From Polyangiaceae bacterium (GTDB taxonomy: Bacteria; Myxococcota_A; Polyangia; Polyangiales; Polyangiaceae): 64,000 nt of DNA. The stretch is from contig JADJYE010000041.1 of NCBI GenBank assembly GCA_016719945.1, forward strand, positions 295,526 to 359,525, written 5' to 3'. Below, piece after piece: positions 26,811 to 34,923 of the stretch. The position numbers and the translations under genes were made by a program. Under the pieces are notes generated by a model. That model was not told the DNA's origin and ran no database searches. It saw nothing but the letters and a program-made list of their open reading frames with translations. Each line of letters starts with the position of its first letter. Within the stretch, counting starts at the first letter, position 1.

Positions 26811-27737
26811 GTGCTCGCGACGCGGCCGCTCACCGCCGCGCAGCTGGGCGAGCGGCTCTCGCTCCACCCGCGGAGCGTCCGCGACTTCCTCGACGCGCTG
26901 GTGTCAGTGCGGGTGCTGCACCGCGAGGGAGATGGTCCTGACGGGCTGTATTCGAACTCCCCCGAGGCGGCGATGTTCCTCGACAAGAACAGCCCCGCCT
27001 ATCTCGGCGGCCTGCTCGAGATGGCGAACGCGCGGCTCTATCCCTTCTGGGGCAACCTCACCGCGGGCCTCAAGACCGGGGAGCCGCAGAACGAGGTCAA
27101 GGGGGGCAAGGGCAACCTGTTCGAGGCGCTGTACTCCGACGAGCAGCGGCTCGAGCAGTTCCTGCGCGCCATGCAGGGCGTGCAGATGGGCAACTTCATG
27201 ATGCTCGCCGAGCGGCTCGACCTCTCGAAGTACAAGACGTTCTGCGACGTCGGCGGCGCGAACGCCACGCTCGCCAGCGTCGTCGCCAAGCGCCACCCTC
27301 ATCTCACGTGCTCCTCGTTCGATCTGCCGCAGGTCGAGAAGGTCGCGAAGCGCCACGTCGAGGCGATGGGCGCGGGCGGCAAGGTCAGCGTCTTGAACGG
27401 CGACTTCTTCAAGGACCCGCTGCCGCAGGCCGACGTCATCACGATGGGCAACATCCTGCACGACTGGGACGAGGCGCAGAAGAAGGCGCTCATCAAGAAG
27501 GCCTACGACGCCGTGCGCCCGGGCGGCATGTTCATCGCCATCGAGGGCATCATCGACGACGCGCGCCGCAAGAACACGATGGGCCTGTTGATGTCACTCA
27601 ACATGCTGATCGAGACGCCGGGCGGCTTCGACTACACCGCGAGCCAGTTCACCGGCTGGGCCAAGGAGGCGGGCTTCGCCACGACGGAGATCATGCCGCT
27701 CACCGGCCCGACGAGCGCGGCCATCGCGTACCGCTGA
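26811..27737 (+). CDS. SAM-dependent O-methyltransferase (N-terminus uncertain)
   Basis: The visible protein starts within a winged-helix dimerisation domain (LTAAQLGERLSLHPRSVRDFLDALVSVRVL) and continues into a Rossmann methyltransferase: motif I CDVGGANATLASVVAKRHP, FDLPQVEKVAKRH, NGDFFKDPLPQADVITMGN, the catalytic-type HDWDE and a final GFATTEIMPLTGPTS. This is the plant COMT/hydroxyindole O-methyltransferase type common in bacterial secondary metabolism. About 30 N-terminal residues are missing because the upstream stretch is scrambled. The start shown (GTG 26811) is only the first usable codon in frame; the frame is open back to 26481. Confidence 0.85.
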   Translation: MLATRPLTAAQLGERLSLHPRSVRDFLDALVSVRVLHREGDGPDGLYSNSPEAAMFLDKNSPAYLGGLLEMANARLYPFWGNLTAGLKTGEPQNEVKGGKGNLFEALYSDEQRLEQFLRAMQGVQMGNFMMLAERLDLSKYKTFCDVGGANATLASVVAKRHPHLTCSSFDLPQVEKVAKRHVEAMGAGGKVSVLNGDFFKDPLPQADVITMGNILHDWDEAQKKALIKKAYDAVRPGGMFIAIEGIIDDARRKNTMGLLMSLNMLIETPGGFDYTASQFTGWAKEAGFATTEIMPLTGPTSAAIAYR

Positions 27738-27770
27738 GAGCAGCGCGGTCCAGGGGGGTGTCCCCAGTTC

Positions 27771-27832
27771 GGCTCGGGGTTCGCCCGGCCCTCGCTCACG
27801 CTCGCAAGTGAAGGCCGGGCGAACCCCGAGCC
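27771..27832. terminator. 20-bp perfect inverted repeat between converging genes
   Basis: 27771-27790 and 27813-27832 are perfectly complementary over 20 bp, with a 22-base loop that has its own small TCAC/GTGA stem. It lies 33 bp past the methyltransferase stop and about 55 bp from the stop of the converging kinase gene, so it could end transcription from both sides. Confidence 0.6.
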
Positions 27833-27869
27833 TCACCCCGACCTATGTTCCACCCCCCTTGACTTGCTG

Positions 27870-27888
27870 GTCCGACCTCCGGTCGGAC
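27870..27888 (-). terminator. Hairpin at the end of the signalling operon
   Basis: GTCCGACC (27870-27877) and GGTCGGAC (27881-27888) form a perfect 8-bp stem with a TCC loop, touching the TAG stop of the receiver-kinase gene. It is the likely 3' end of the H-NOX operon. Confidence 0.45.
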
Positions 27889-29363
27889 TAGCCCCTCGAT
27901 GATCGCACGGCGTCAGCGACCTCGCCGGGCTCGTTCGGCGCCTTGTCGGTGACGCCCGACTCGACGTGCACCTTCTGAACGGTCGGCTCCCCGATCTGGA
28001 CCGTGGCGTCCTCGGGGTGCGCCGAGCCGGCGGAGACGTGAACGCGGGGGGACGCGGGTGGCCACACGGCCTCCGTGAAGCGGCCCGCCCACTCGACCAA
28101 CGCCTCCCGTAGCTCAGCCAGCGTGGGGCGGTGGTCGGGCTCTTGAGCGATCGACGCCATCAGGACCTGGCAGACCTCCGCAGGCAGATCGGGGCGCAGC
28201 TCGCCGAGCGGCCGCGGCGGCTGCTGGAGCTGGCGGATGGCCTGCTCGAACGGGCTCTTCGCGGCGTGCCCGTGGGGCGGCTCGCCCGCGAGCGCCACGT
28301 ACGCCGTCACGCCGACGCTGTAGACGTCGGCGGGTGCGCCCGTGGGTCGGCCAAGGAGCGCCTCGGGGGACATATAGAGCGGCGTGCCGGCCACGCCCTC
28401 TCCGCTCAAGGAGGCGTGCCGCTCGCGGTCGATGAACTTCGCGATGCCGAAGTCGACGACCTTGACGATCTCCCCACGTGGGGTCGCCGCGAGCATGATG
28501 TTCGCCGGCTTCACGTCGCGGTGGAGGATGCCGATCCGGTGGGCCTCCTCGAGGACGTCGCAGACCGGCGCGATGATCTCTGCCGTGCGCCCGAGCTTGA
28601 GCCGGCGCTCGCGCTCGAGCAGCTCGGCGAGGGTGGAGCCGGCGAGCAGCTCCATGACCAGGAACGGGACGCCCTCCTCGGTCGTGTCGGCGTCGAGGAC
28701 GACGACCGCGTTGGGGTGACGCACGAGCACGCTGGAGATCCCCTCCTGCTCGAAGCGGCGGCGCACCTTGGGAGCGCTCGCCAGGTGCGCGTGGAGCACC
28801 TTCACGGCCACGTCGTGATCCAGGAGCAGGTGCTTGGCGCGGTAGACGGCCCCGAAGCCGCCGCTGCCGAGCAGCGCGTCGAGGCGGTACTTCTTGCCGA
28901 GGGTGACGCCGACCCCGAGCGCAGGCGGCGCGTCGACGATGGCCTTCACCCCGCGGCTGGCGGCGTTCACGCTGTGCGCGGCGGTCGCTCGGCTTCGCAG
29001 CTGGGCGCGGATGCGCGCGAGCAGCACGTCGACGTCGATCGGCTTCGTGACGTAGTCGTTGGCCCCCGCCTCGAGCGCGCTGACCATCGAGTCGGAGTCG
29101 CTCTGCGCGGTCGCCATGATCACCGGCAGCGCGAGCTGCGAGAACGACGCGCGGATGCGCGCGAGGACCTCGAGGCCGCTCATCTCGGGCATCTGCAGGT
29201 CCAGGAGGACCACGTCGAAGGGGCGCGCGCCGACGGCGAGCAGCGCGGCGGGGCCGTCCGTCACCGCGACCACCTCACACCCTTTGCGCTCGAGCCGCCG
29301 CTTGAGGACGTCGAGGTTGACCTCGTTGTCGTCGACGATGAGCGCGCGGATCGGCTCGCTCAC
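27888..29363 (-). CDS. Response-regulator receiver fused to Ser/Thr protein kinase
   Basis: A 491-residue protein. Residues about 5-125 are a CheY-like receiver: acidic pair in LIVDDNE, phospho-acceptor Asp in VVLLDLQMPEMSG, conserved Thr in IMATAQ, and Lys in DYVTKPID. Residues about 160-430 are a Hanks kinase: GSGGFGAVY, VAVKVLHAH, HRDVKPANI, DFGIAKF, GTPLYMSPE. No membrane segment is seen. It could convert a His-Asp phosphorelay signal into Ser/Thr phosphorylation. Its start overlaps the upstream response-regulator stop (ATGA), making it the last gene of the H-NOX operon. Confidence 0.92.
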   Translation of the reverse strand: MSEPIRALIVDDNEVNLDVLKRRLERKGCEVVAVTDGPAALLAVGARPFDVVLLDLQMPEMSGLEVLARIRASFSQLALPVIMATAQSDSDSMVSALEAGANDYVTKPIDVDVLLARIRAQLRSRATAAHSVNAASRGVKAIVDAPPALGVGVTLGKKYRLDALLGSGGFGAVYRAKHLLLDHDVAVKVLHAHLASAPKVRRRFEQEGISSVLVRHPNAVVVLDADTTEEGVPFLVMELLAGSTLAELLERERRLKLGRTAEIIAPVCDVLEEAHRIGILHRDVKPANIMLAATPRGEIVKVVDFGIAKFIDRERHASLSGEGVAGTPLYMSPEALLGRPTGAPADVYSVGVTAYVALAGEPPHGHAAKSPFEQAIRQLQQPPRPLGELRPDLPAEVCQVLMASIAQEPDHRPTLAELREALVEWAGRFTEAVWPPASPRVHVSAGSAHPEDATVQIGEPTVQKVHVESGVTDKAPNEPGEVADAVRSSRG

Positions 29364-29731
29364 GCGGGGCCCCCGAGCAGCTCGTCGATGGTGCGCGAGA
29401 GGGCGGCGAAGTCGACCGGCTTCGTCTCGAAGGCGTCGCAGCCGGCCGCGAGCGCCGCGTCGCGATCGGAGGCCATCGCGTGCGCGGTCAGCGCGACGAC
29501 CGGGATGGCCTTCGTGGCCGGGTCGGCCTTGAGTGTCCTGGTGGCGTCGCGGCCGTCGGCGTCGGGGAGGGACAGGTCCATGAGCACGAGATCCGGCTTC
29601 AGCGCTCTGCAGGCGGCGAGGCCTTCGCCCGCGGTCACCGCGAGGTGCACCTCGTGACCGGAGCGGACGAGGCGCCGAGACAACATGTCCCGGTTCATCT
29701 CGTTGTCTTCGACGATGAGGATGCGCGCCAT
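29360..29731 (-). CDS. Single-domain response regulator (CheY-like)
   Basis: 123 residues, one receiver domain only: ILIVEDNEMNRDM, phospho-acceptor Asp in LVLMDLSLPDADG, VVALTAHAM, and Lys in FETKPVDF. There is no output domain, so it probably shuttles phosphate or binds a partner, as in DivK/CheY systems. It starts at ATG 29731, two bases after the stop of the histidine kinase gene, and its stop overlaps the start of the receiver-kinase gene. Confidence 0.93.
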   Translation of the reverse strand: MARILIVEDNEMNRDMLSRRLVRSGHEVHLAVTAGEGLAACRALKPDLVLMDLSLPDADGRDATRTLKADPATKAIPVVALTAHAMASDRDAALAAGCDAFETKPVDFAALSRTIDELLGGPA

Positions 29732-29733
29732 GG

Positions 29734-31026
29734 CTATTCGAGGTGCGTCCGAAGGACCCGCGCGAGGTCGGCGCGATCGACGGGCTTGGTGACGTAGTCG
29801 CAAGCGCCCACGCTCATCGCCAGCGAGCGCTCGCCGAGCACGCTGACCACGATCACGGGGATGGCGCTCACCTCGGGCTCTGCCTTCAACGAGGACAGCA
29901 CGCTCCAGCCGTCGACCTTCGGCATCACCACGTCGAGCGTGATGGCGCGTGGCTTGAGCGAGCGCGCGAGCTCGATGCCTTGCTGCCCGTCGCGCGCGAA
30001 GGCCACGGCGTAGCCTTCGTCGGCGAGGATGCGGCCGAGCAGCTCCCGCGCCGCCTCGTCGTCGTCGATGATGAGCACGAGCCCGCGGTGGCTCGGTGCC
30101 TCGGAGCCCGAAGCGCCCCGCTGCGGCGCGGGCGCCTCGCTGGCCGCCTCGCTCAGGGGCAGGTGCAGCGTGAACGTCGAGCCCGCCCCGGGCGCGGTCT
30201 TCACCTCGATGGCGCCTCCGAGCAGCTCCGCGAACCTCTGCGAGATGGCGAGGCCGAGGCCGGTGCCGCCATAGCGGCGGGCCGTGCTCGGCTCGGCCTG
30301 CCGGAAGGGCTGGAAGAGCTGCGCCTTCTGCTCTTCGGTCATCCCGATGCCCGTGTCGCGCACCGAGAAGCGCAGTCCCAGACGGTCTCGCGAGGCCTGC
30401 AGGGAGACCGTGCCCCCTTCCGTGAACTTGGCGGCGTTGCTGAGGAGATTGAAGAGCGTCTGCCGGACCTTCGTGACGTCGGTGCGGGCCACGCCCAGCT
30501 CGCCCGTCAGCTGGACGTCGAACGCGTTGCGGTTCTTCTCGACGATCGGGCGGACGGTGGCGACGACCTCGCGCACGAGCGCGTCGAGATCGACCTCCTC
30601 GAGGTAGAGGGCCATCTGGCCGGCTTCGATCTTCGACAGGTCGAGCACATCGTTGATCAGGGACAAGAGGTGCTTGCCCGCGACCTGGATCTTCCGGAGA
30701 TCGTCGACGTCGCGCGCGCGGCCCGCGTCCTTCGCGTCCTCCTCGAGCATCTCGCTGTACCCGAGGATCGCGTTGAGCGGGGTGCGCAGCTCGTGGCTCA
30801 TCTTCGCGAGGAACTGGCTCTTCGCGCGGCTCGCCTCGATGGCCTGATCGCGCGCGACCGACAGCTCGCGCGTGCGCTCGTCGACCAGGCGCTCGAGCTC
30901 GCGCTTCTGCGACTCGTGAAAGTCGTACAGCTCGCGGCTCTTCTGCTCGAGCAGGCGCTCGGCCTCCTTGCGGGCGAGCCGCTCGCGCTCCAGCGCGCGC
31001 TTGTAGACCTCCTCGGGGTTGGTCAT
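29734..31026 (-). CDS. Cytoplasmic hybrid histidine kinase
   Basis: 430 residues. An N-terminal coiled coil (about 1-60) leads into HisKA with the phospho-acceptor His in KMSHELRTPLNAILGYSEM. The HATPase_c domain (NLLSNAAKFTEGG, VRDTGIGMTEEQ, GGTGLGLAIS) follows, and a C-terminal receiver (LVLIIDDDEAAREL, phospho-Asp in AITLDVVMPKVDG, YVTKPVD) ends it. No sensor or membrane segment is present, so input must come from a partner. The start overlaps the H-NOX stop (ATGA), so H-NOX is the obvious partner, as in known H-NOX/HnoK pairs. Confidence 0.95.
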   Translation of the reverse strand: MTNPEEVYKRALERERLARKEAERLLEQKSRELYDFHESQKRELERLVDERTRELSVARDQAIEASRAKSQFLAKMSHELRTPLNAILGYSEMLEEDAKDAGRARDVDDLRKIQVAGKHLLSLINDVLDLSKIEAGQMALYLEEVDLDALVREVVATVRPIVEKNRNAFDVQLTGELGVARTDVTKVRQTLFNLLSNAAKFTEGGTVSLQASRDRLGLRFSVRDTGIGMTEEQKAQLFQPFRQAEPSTARRYGGTGLGLAISQRFAELLGGAIEVKTAPGAGSTFTLHLPLSEAASEAPAPQRGASGSEAPSHRGLVLIIDDDEAARELLGRILADEGYAVAFARDGQQGIELARSLKPRAITLDVVMPKVDGWSVLSSLKAEPEVSAIPVIVVSVLGERSLAMSVGACDYVTKPVDRADLARVLRTHLE

Positions 31027-31565
31027 GGCCTGGTGATGGTGAACCGCACGATCTCCCCGCTGCCGCCGGAGAGATCTTCCCGGGAGACATCGAGCGGCGC
31101 GCCGAAGTGCTTCCCGCAGCCGACGATCAGGCCAAACGCGAGGTCCGAGAGGCGGCGCGGGGACTGGTACGTGAGCTTCAGCTCCTTCGGGCTGGTGCGC
31201 TCCGCGTCGAAGCGGGGCAGCTCGGCGTCTGGGTAGAGCTTGCGGACCTCGACGTGGATGTAGGAGTCGACCTTCTCCAGGAAGTCGAGCGGGTCCGTGA
31301 CCCCCGCGAAGAAGGCGGGATAGCCGACGACGAACCGCCCGAACAGGTGCTCGCCGAACATGTGGAGGAGCGCGGGCGCGGGGGAGCGCGAGATCTCCGC
31401 GAGCGCGGAGAGCAGGGCGAGCATCTCCTCGGGCGGGTACGTACCCACCGCGGTGTATTGGCCGCCGTGGCTCAACGCGGCGCGTTCAATCACCTCGTCG
31501 ACCATGGTGAGGGAGAACCGATCCTCCACCATCTCCAGGAACTCGGTGAACACGACGCCTTTCAT
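31023..31565 (-). CDS. H-NOX (haem nitric oxide/oxygen-binding) sensor protein
   Basis: A 180-residue stand-alone HNOB-domain protein. It has the N-terminal signature MKGVVFTEFLEMVEDRFS, the haem-pocket region with the likely proximal His in LHMFGEHLFGRF, FLEKVDSYIHVEVRKLYPDAE, and the YxSxR haem-propionate motif as YQSPRR. H-NOX proteins bind NO (or O2) through haem and regulate an adjacent histidine kinase. It is the first gene of a four-gene overlapping operon and diverges from a ferritin-like protein gene. I cannot tell NO from O2 specificity by sequence alone, but stand-alone bacterial H-NOX beside a kinase are usually NO sensors. Confidence 0.92.
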   Translation of the reverse strand: MKGVVFTEFLEMVEDRFSLTMVDEVIERAALSHGGQYTAVGTYPPEEMLALLSALAEISRSPAPALLHMFGEHLFGRFVVGYPAFFAGVTDPLDFLEKVDSYIHVEVRKLYPDAELPRFDAERTSPKELKLTYQSPRRLSDLAFGLIVGCGKHFGAPLDVSREDLSGGSGEIVRFTITRP

Positions 31566-31640
31566 GCGAGGCCTCCCAATTGCCTCCCGAAGCGTAGCGC
31601 GAGGGTGTGCTCGTCCGGTACGGTCTTCGCTGGGAGGAGC

Positions 31641-32474
31641 ATGAGCTTGGAGCCAATCACAATACGTCGCATGCGCTTCGAGTTTCCTGCCGAGCTCGAT
31701 CCGGTCTTCATCGAGGGGGAGCCCGAGGAGTCCTACGTCAACGTCTCGATGTCTCTCCTCTTGCCGTACCTCGAGCCGTACCTGATCCGCACGATGACCG
31801 CCGCGAAGGCCAAGGTCACGGATCCCGTCCTGCGCGAGCAGCTCGAGGGCTTCATCGGCCAGGAGGGGCAGCACTACCGGGAGCACGCCAAGTTCAATGA
31901 GGCGCTCCGCGCGAAGGGCTTCACGTCGGTCGCGCCGCTCGAGCAGGCGCTCGAGGAGGACTATCGCCGCTTCGCGAAGACGAGGTCGCTGCGCTTCAAC
32001 CTCGCGTACGCGGAGGGCTTCGAGGCGATGACGACGGCGATGGCGCTGGTCTTCGTCGGGCTCGACCGCTCCAAGTGGGACCCGCGCGCGCTCGACCTGT
32101 TCTCCTGGCACCTGATGGAGGAGCTCGAGCACCGCACGGTCGCCTTCGACGTCTATCACCACGTCGCGGGGGGCTACTTCTACCGCGTCGGCGTGGGGCT
32201 CTACGCGCAGGCGCACCTGATGCGGTTCCTCATCCGCGCGACCTTGGCGATGGTGGCCGACAGCTCCGAGCGGCTCGAGCAGCTGGGCGGGAAGAGGGCC
32301 CACAAGCAGCGGTGGAACGCCCTCAACCTGCGCGTGTTGCCCAGGCTCCTGCCCAAGGTGCTGCGAACCTACCTGCCTTGGTACCATCCGAGGGGCATCG
32401 AAATGCCCCCGGTCGTGAGGCAATGGCGAGAGCGGTTCACGCGCGAGGCGACCTCCACGAGGGGGTGTCCCTAG
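31641..32474 (+). CDS. Predicted metal-dependent hydrolase (PF10118-type, ferritin-like)
   Basis: 277 residues from ATG 31641, preceded by GGGAGGAG. It is a helical protein with paired Glu/His motifs typical of a di-iron four-helix bundle: FIGQEGQHYREH, YAEGFEAMT and HLMEELEHRTVAFDVYHH. It belongs to the COG3687 'predicted metal-dependent hydrolase' group. The reaction is not known to me. It is transcribed divergently from the H-NOX operon with a 75-bp gap, so the two may share regulation. Confidence 0.82.
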   Translation: MSLEPITIRRMRFEFPAELDPVFIEGEPEESYVNVSMSLLLPYLEPYLIRTMTAAKAKVTDPVLREQLEGFIGQEGQHYREHAKFNEALRAKGFTSVAPLEQALEEDYRRFAKTRSLRFNLAYAEGFEAMTTAMALVFVGLDRSKWDPRALDLFSWHLMEELEHRTVAFDVYHHVAGGYFYRVGVGLYAQAHLMRFLIRATLAMVADSSERLEQLGGKRAHKQRWNALNLRVLPRLLPKVLRTYLPWYHPRGIEMPPVVRQWRERFTREATSTRGCP

Positions 32475-32714
32475 TACCCGTGTCGCCCACGCCGCTCGCC
32501 GAGAGCGACCTCCGATCGCCGAGGACCAGGTCGAGGTCGAGGTCGACAACCAAAATTTCGACTTGCGGCACCGATCTCGTGGGGGGCGGCCACGACCCTC
32601 GAGCCTGGTGAATCGTGGCTCGGGCTCGGAAGCTCGGCTTCGATCTCGGCCGCGGCTTCGACCTCGGTGAGCTCGCTGTGGGTCATCGGCCGGTCTCGCC
32701 GTCTTGCCTTCGCG
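32475..32714. other. Intergenic stretch with short GGTCGA repeats
   Basis: No gene is supported. A short direct repeat, GGTCGAGGTCGAGGTCGA, occurs at about 32529. The stretch separates the hydrolase from a decayed IS5 fragment, whose missing half may once have covered it. Confidence 0.35.
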
Positions 32715-33177
32715 TCAGCCCTGTCGCGCACGCTCCGCGCCCGAGCGGACCGGCGTGAGCGCGCGGTGGAGTGGGCGGCCGTGAGTGTCGACGACGGCGT
32801 GGAGCTTGGTCGAAACGCCGCCTCGAGAGCGTCCCAGAGCGTTGCATTCGAACCCCCCTTCCGCCCGACGCATCTTGGTGAGCGCGAACAACAGAATCGT
32901 CGAGGATTGAGCGGGTCTCGTCGACCTCTACCCGCAACTCCCGGAACATCGTGGCCCAGTGCCCTCGCCTCGACCCGTTCGTGAACCGGTTGTAGACCGA
33001 CTTCCACGGACCGAACCGCTCCGGCAAATCGCGCCACGGCAAGCCCGTCCTTGCCGAGTACAACACCGCCTCGATGAAGAGCCTGTCACCCCGAGTCGCC
33101 TCGGGACCCGCCTTCCGCTTCGGCAGGACTCGTTGCACTCGGCGCCACTGGGCGTCCGTAAGCGCGCGTCGGCGCAT
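32715..33177 (-). pseudogene. IS5-family transposase remnant
   Basis: The N-terminal half is clear: LTDAQWRRVQRVLPKRK, TGLPWRDLPERFGPWKSVYNRF and the first catalytic region LDDSVVRAHQ. A one-base shift in a C6 run (32853-32858 on the plus strand) moves the continuation ALGRSRGGVSTKLHAVVDTHG into another frame, which stops at 32715. The second Asp and the Glu of the DDE triad are absent, so this is a truncated, inactive copy. I could not find both inverted repeats. Confidence 0.8.
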
Positions 33178-33321
33178 CCCAATCTCTGATCATGCTCCAC
33201 GCGGCGACACAATCCATCCGCGTAACCGATCGATTTGATCCAGCTGTCGCGCGCCACTACCAGGGACTCCCCTGACGATCTTTGAGGTCTTGCGCGCCCC
33301 GGCTCGAGCTATTCTTGAAAC

Positions 33322-34269
33322 ATGGGCCGAAGGACACGGACGGCCGTGCTCGCGATGGGGCTGGTCTTGGGGTGCGGGGACAGCTCGGAGGGCGCCGGCG
33401 CGAACGGTGCCGGCGGAGGTGGGAACGCGGGCCACGACCCGGGTGGTGGCGGAGGGCAAGGCGTCGGTGGGACAGCGGGCGCGGGGGGGGCAGACGCGTT
33501 CGTCGGCGTCGGACACATCGCCTTGAGCAAGCTCCCCTACCTTGAGGCGGGCGAGCCGATGTTGTTCGACGGCTTGAAAGCGAGCTTCTATGGCTCGCCC
33601 GAGGACGACACGGGATGCTCGGGGCTGCCCGCACCACCCGGATGTCACGTCCGCGTCTGCGAGCGCGAGGTGTCCTTCGAGCCAGCGGCGCCGGAGTACG
33701 TCGACGCAGGCACGTTGACGGTCACTGGAGGCGCGTTCCCAGTGGAGGCCGTGCAGCGGGCCAACGGGATGTACGAGGAGGAGTTCGATCAGCTGCTTTT
33801 CGAGGGAGGAGAGCAGCTCTTGATCGAGGTCGAGGGGAGCGGAGAGGTCCCGGCGTGCAGCGTGTCCCTCGTCGCGCAGTCAGGGGTGACCGTAAGCGCG
33901 CCCGATTTCGATGACCCCGCCCTCACCATCTCGCGCGATGAGCCGCTCAGGGTGACGTGGTCGGGCGGGGAGAACGGCGAGGTGTTCGCCATCTTGAGTC
34001 AGATCGTCATCGAGGGCGACATCCGGCGAAGTATCCAGCTCGATTGCGTCTTCGACGGGGAGGCGGGCACCGGAGAGCTGCCGGCGTCGCTGCTCTCCGA
34101 GCTTGCTCCTCCAGGCACCCAGGTCCAGAGCCAGGTGTTCGCCGTGGTCGGCATGTCCCTCGCGTCCTCGCTGGACTCGGCGCCGTGGCTTGTCAACGCC
34201 TCGACCCAGGTGACGGCGAGCACGCCGACGGGGGCGACCGCTGTCCGAGCCGACTTCACCGTCGAGTGA
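33322..34269 (+). CDS. Hypothetical lipoprotein
   Basis: 315 residues with a lipoprotein signal (AMGLVLGC) and a Gly/Ala/Asn-rich linker (about 20-60), the style of Polyangia surface lipoproteins. The rest contains four Cys (two near CSGLPAPPGCHVRVC) and looks like beta-sandwich repeats (VTVSAPDFDDPALTISRDEP). I recognise no family. It stands alone between the IS5 remnant and the FxsA-like gene that converges on it. Confidence 0.7.
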   Translation: MGRRTRTAVLAMGLVLGCGDSSEGAGANGAGGGGNAGHDPGGGGGQGVGGTAGAGGADAFVGVGHIALSKLPYLEAGEPMLFDGLKASFYGSPEDDTGCSGLPAPPGCHVRVCEREVSFEPAAPEYVDAGTLTVTGGAFPVEAVQRANGMYEEEFDQLLFEGGEQLLIEVEGSGEVPACSVSLVAQSGVTVSAPDFDDPALTISRDEPLRVTWSGGENGEVFAILSQIVIEGDIRRSIQLDCVFDGEAGTGELPASLLSELAPPGTQVQSQVFAVVGMSLASSLDSAPWLVNASTQVTASTPTGATAVRADFTVE

Positions 34270-34277
34270 CGTTGCCC

Positions 34278-34793
34278 TCAGTCGCCCGTGCCGAGTCGGG
34301 GGCGGTCGGCCGCCTTGCGCTCGACGTCCCGCACCTGGATCTCCTCGTCTGGCTCGACCCCCGAAGCAGCGCCGACGCCTCCGAACGAGGAGCTGACGCG
34401 CACCGTGAGGCGTCCGGTCTCCGCGGCCCGCGTGATCTTCGCCATGGCCCAGCGGCTCACGAACGGGGCCACCAGCTTGCGGGTCGGCGGGAACAACAAG
34501 AACAGGCCCAAGAGGTCGGAGAGCACGCCGGGGGTGGCTAGCAACACGCCGCCCACGAGCACCAGCACGCCGGAGACGAGCCCGTCCTCCGGCATGCGCA
34601 GCTCGCCCATCGCGCGGCGCCACTGCTCGAGCACGCGCAGACCTTCCCGCTTCGTGAGGTAGCCGCCGACGATGGCGGTCGCGATCGTGAGGCCCACCGT
34701 CGGCCAGAACCCGATCGCCCCTCCGATCAAGAGCAGCAGCCAGATCTCGACGATCGGCAAGATCGCGAACAGCAGGAACAGGTACCCCACCAC
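34278..34793 (-). CDS. fxsA: FxsA-family membrane protein
   Basis: 171 residues from tandem GTG codons at 34793/34790 (MVGYLFLLFAILPIVEI). The pattern is typical FxsA: two or three membrane segments at the N-terminus with PIVEIWLLLLIG and LTIATAIVGGYLTKREGL, then a third near VSGVLVLVGGVLLATPGVLSD, LLLFPPTRK, and a polar C-terminal tail longer than usual. FxsA is named for affecting phage T7 exclusion by the F plasmid in E. coli; its general role is unclear. The frame is open upstream for about 40 codons but those look non-coding. Confidence 0.85.
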   Translation of the reverse strand: MVGYLFLLFAILPIVEIWLLLLIGGAIGFWPTVGLTIATAIVGGYLTKREGLRVLEQWRRAMGELRMPEDGLVSGVLVLVGGVLLATPGVLSDLLGLFLLFPPTRKLVAPFVSRWAMAKITRAAETGRLTVRVSSSFGGVGAASGVEPDEEIQVRDVERKAADRPRLGTGD

Positions 34794-34923
34794 CGGGGCA
34801 TAGCGCCGAGGGGGCGCGTTGGCGAGGCCGCCGCGTCCGGCGAGCCTTCGCCGCCGGGCCCACCACGGCCCCCACGACCGCCCCACAAAGGAGTAGTCTC
34901 CCCGGCCGACCAAGGAGAGACCG

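Noticed and set aside
32715..33177. Intact IS5 transposase
   Set aside because: Shifted at a C6 run and lacking the second half of the DDE domain.
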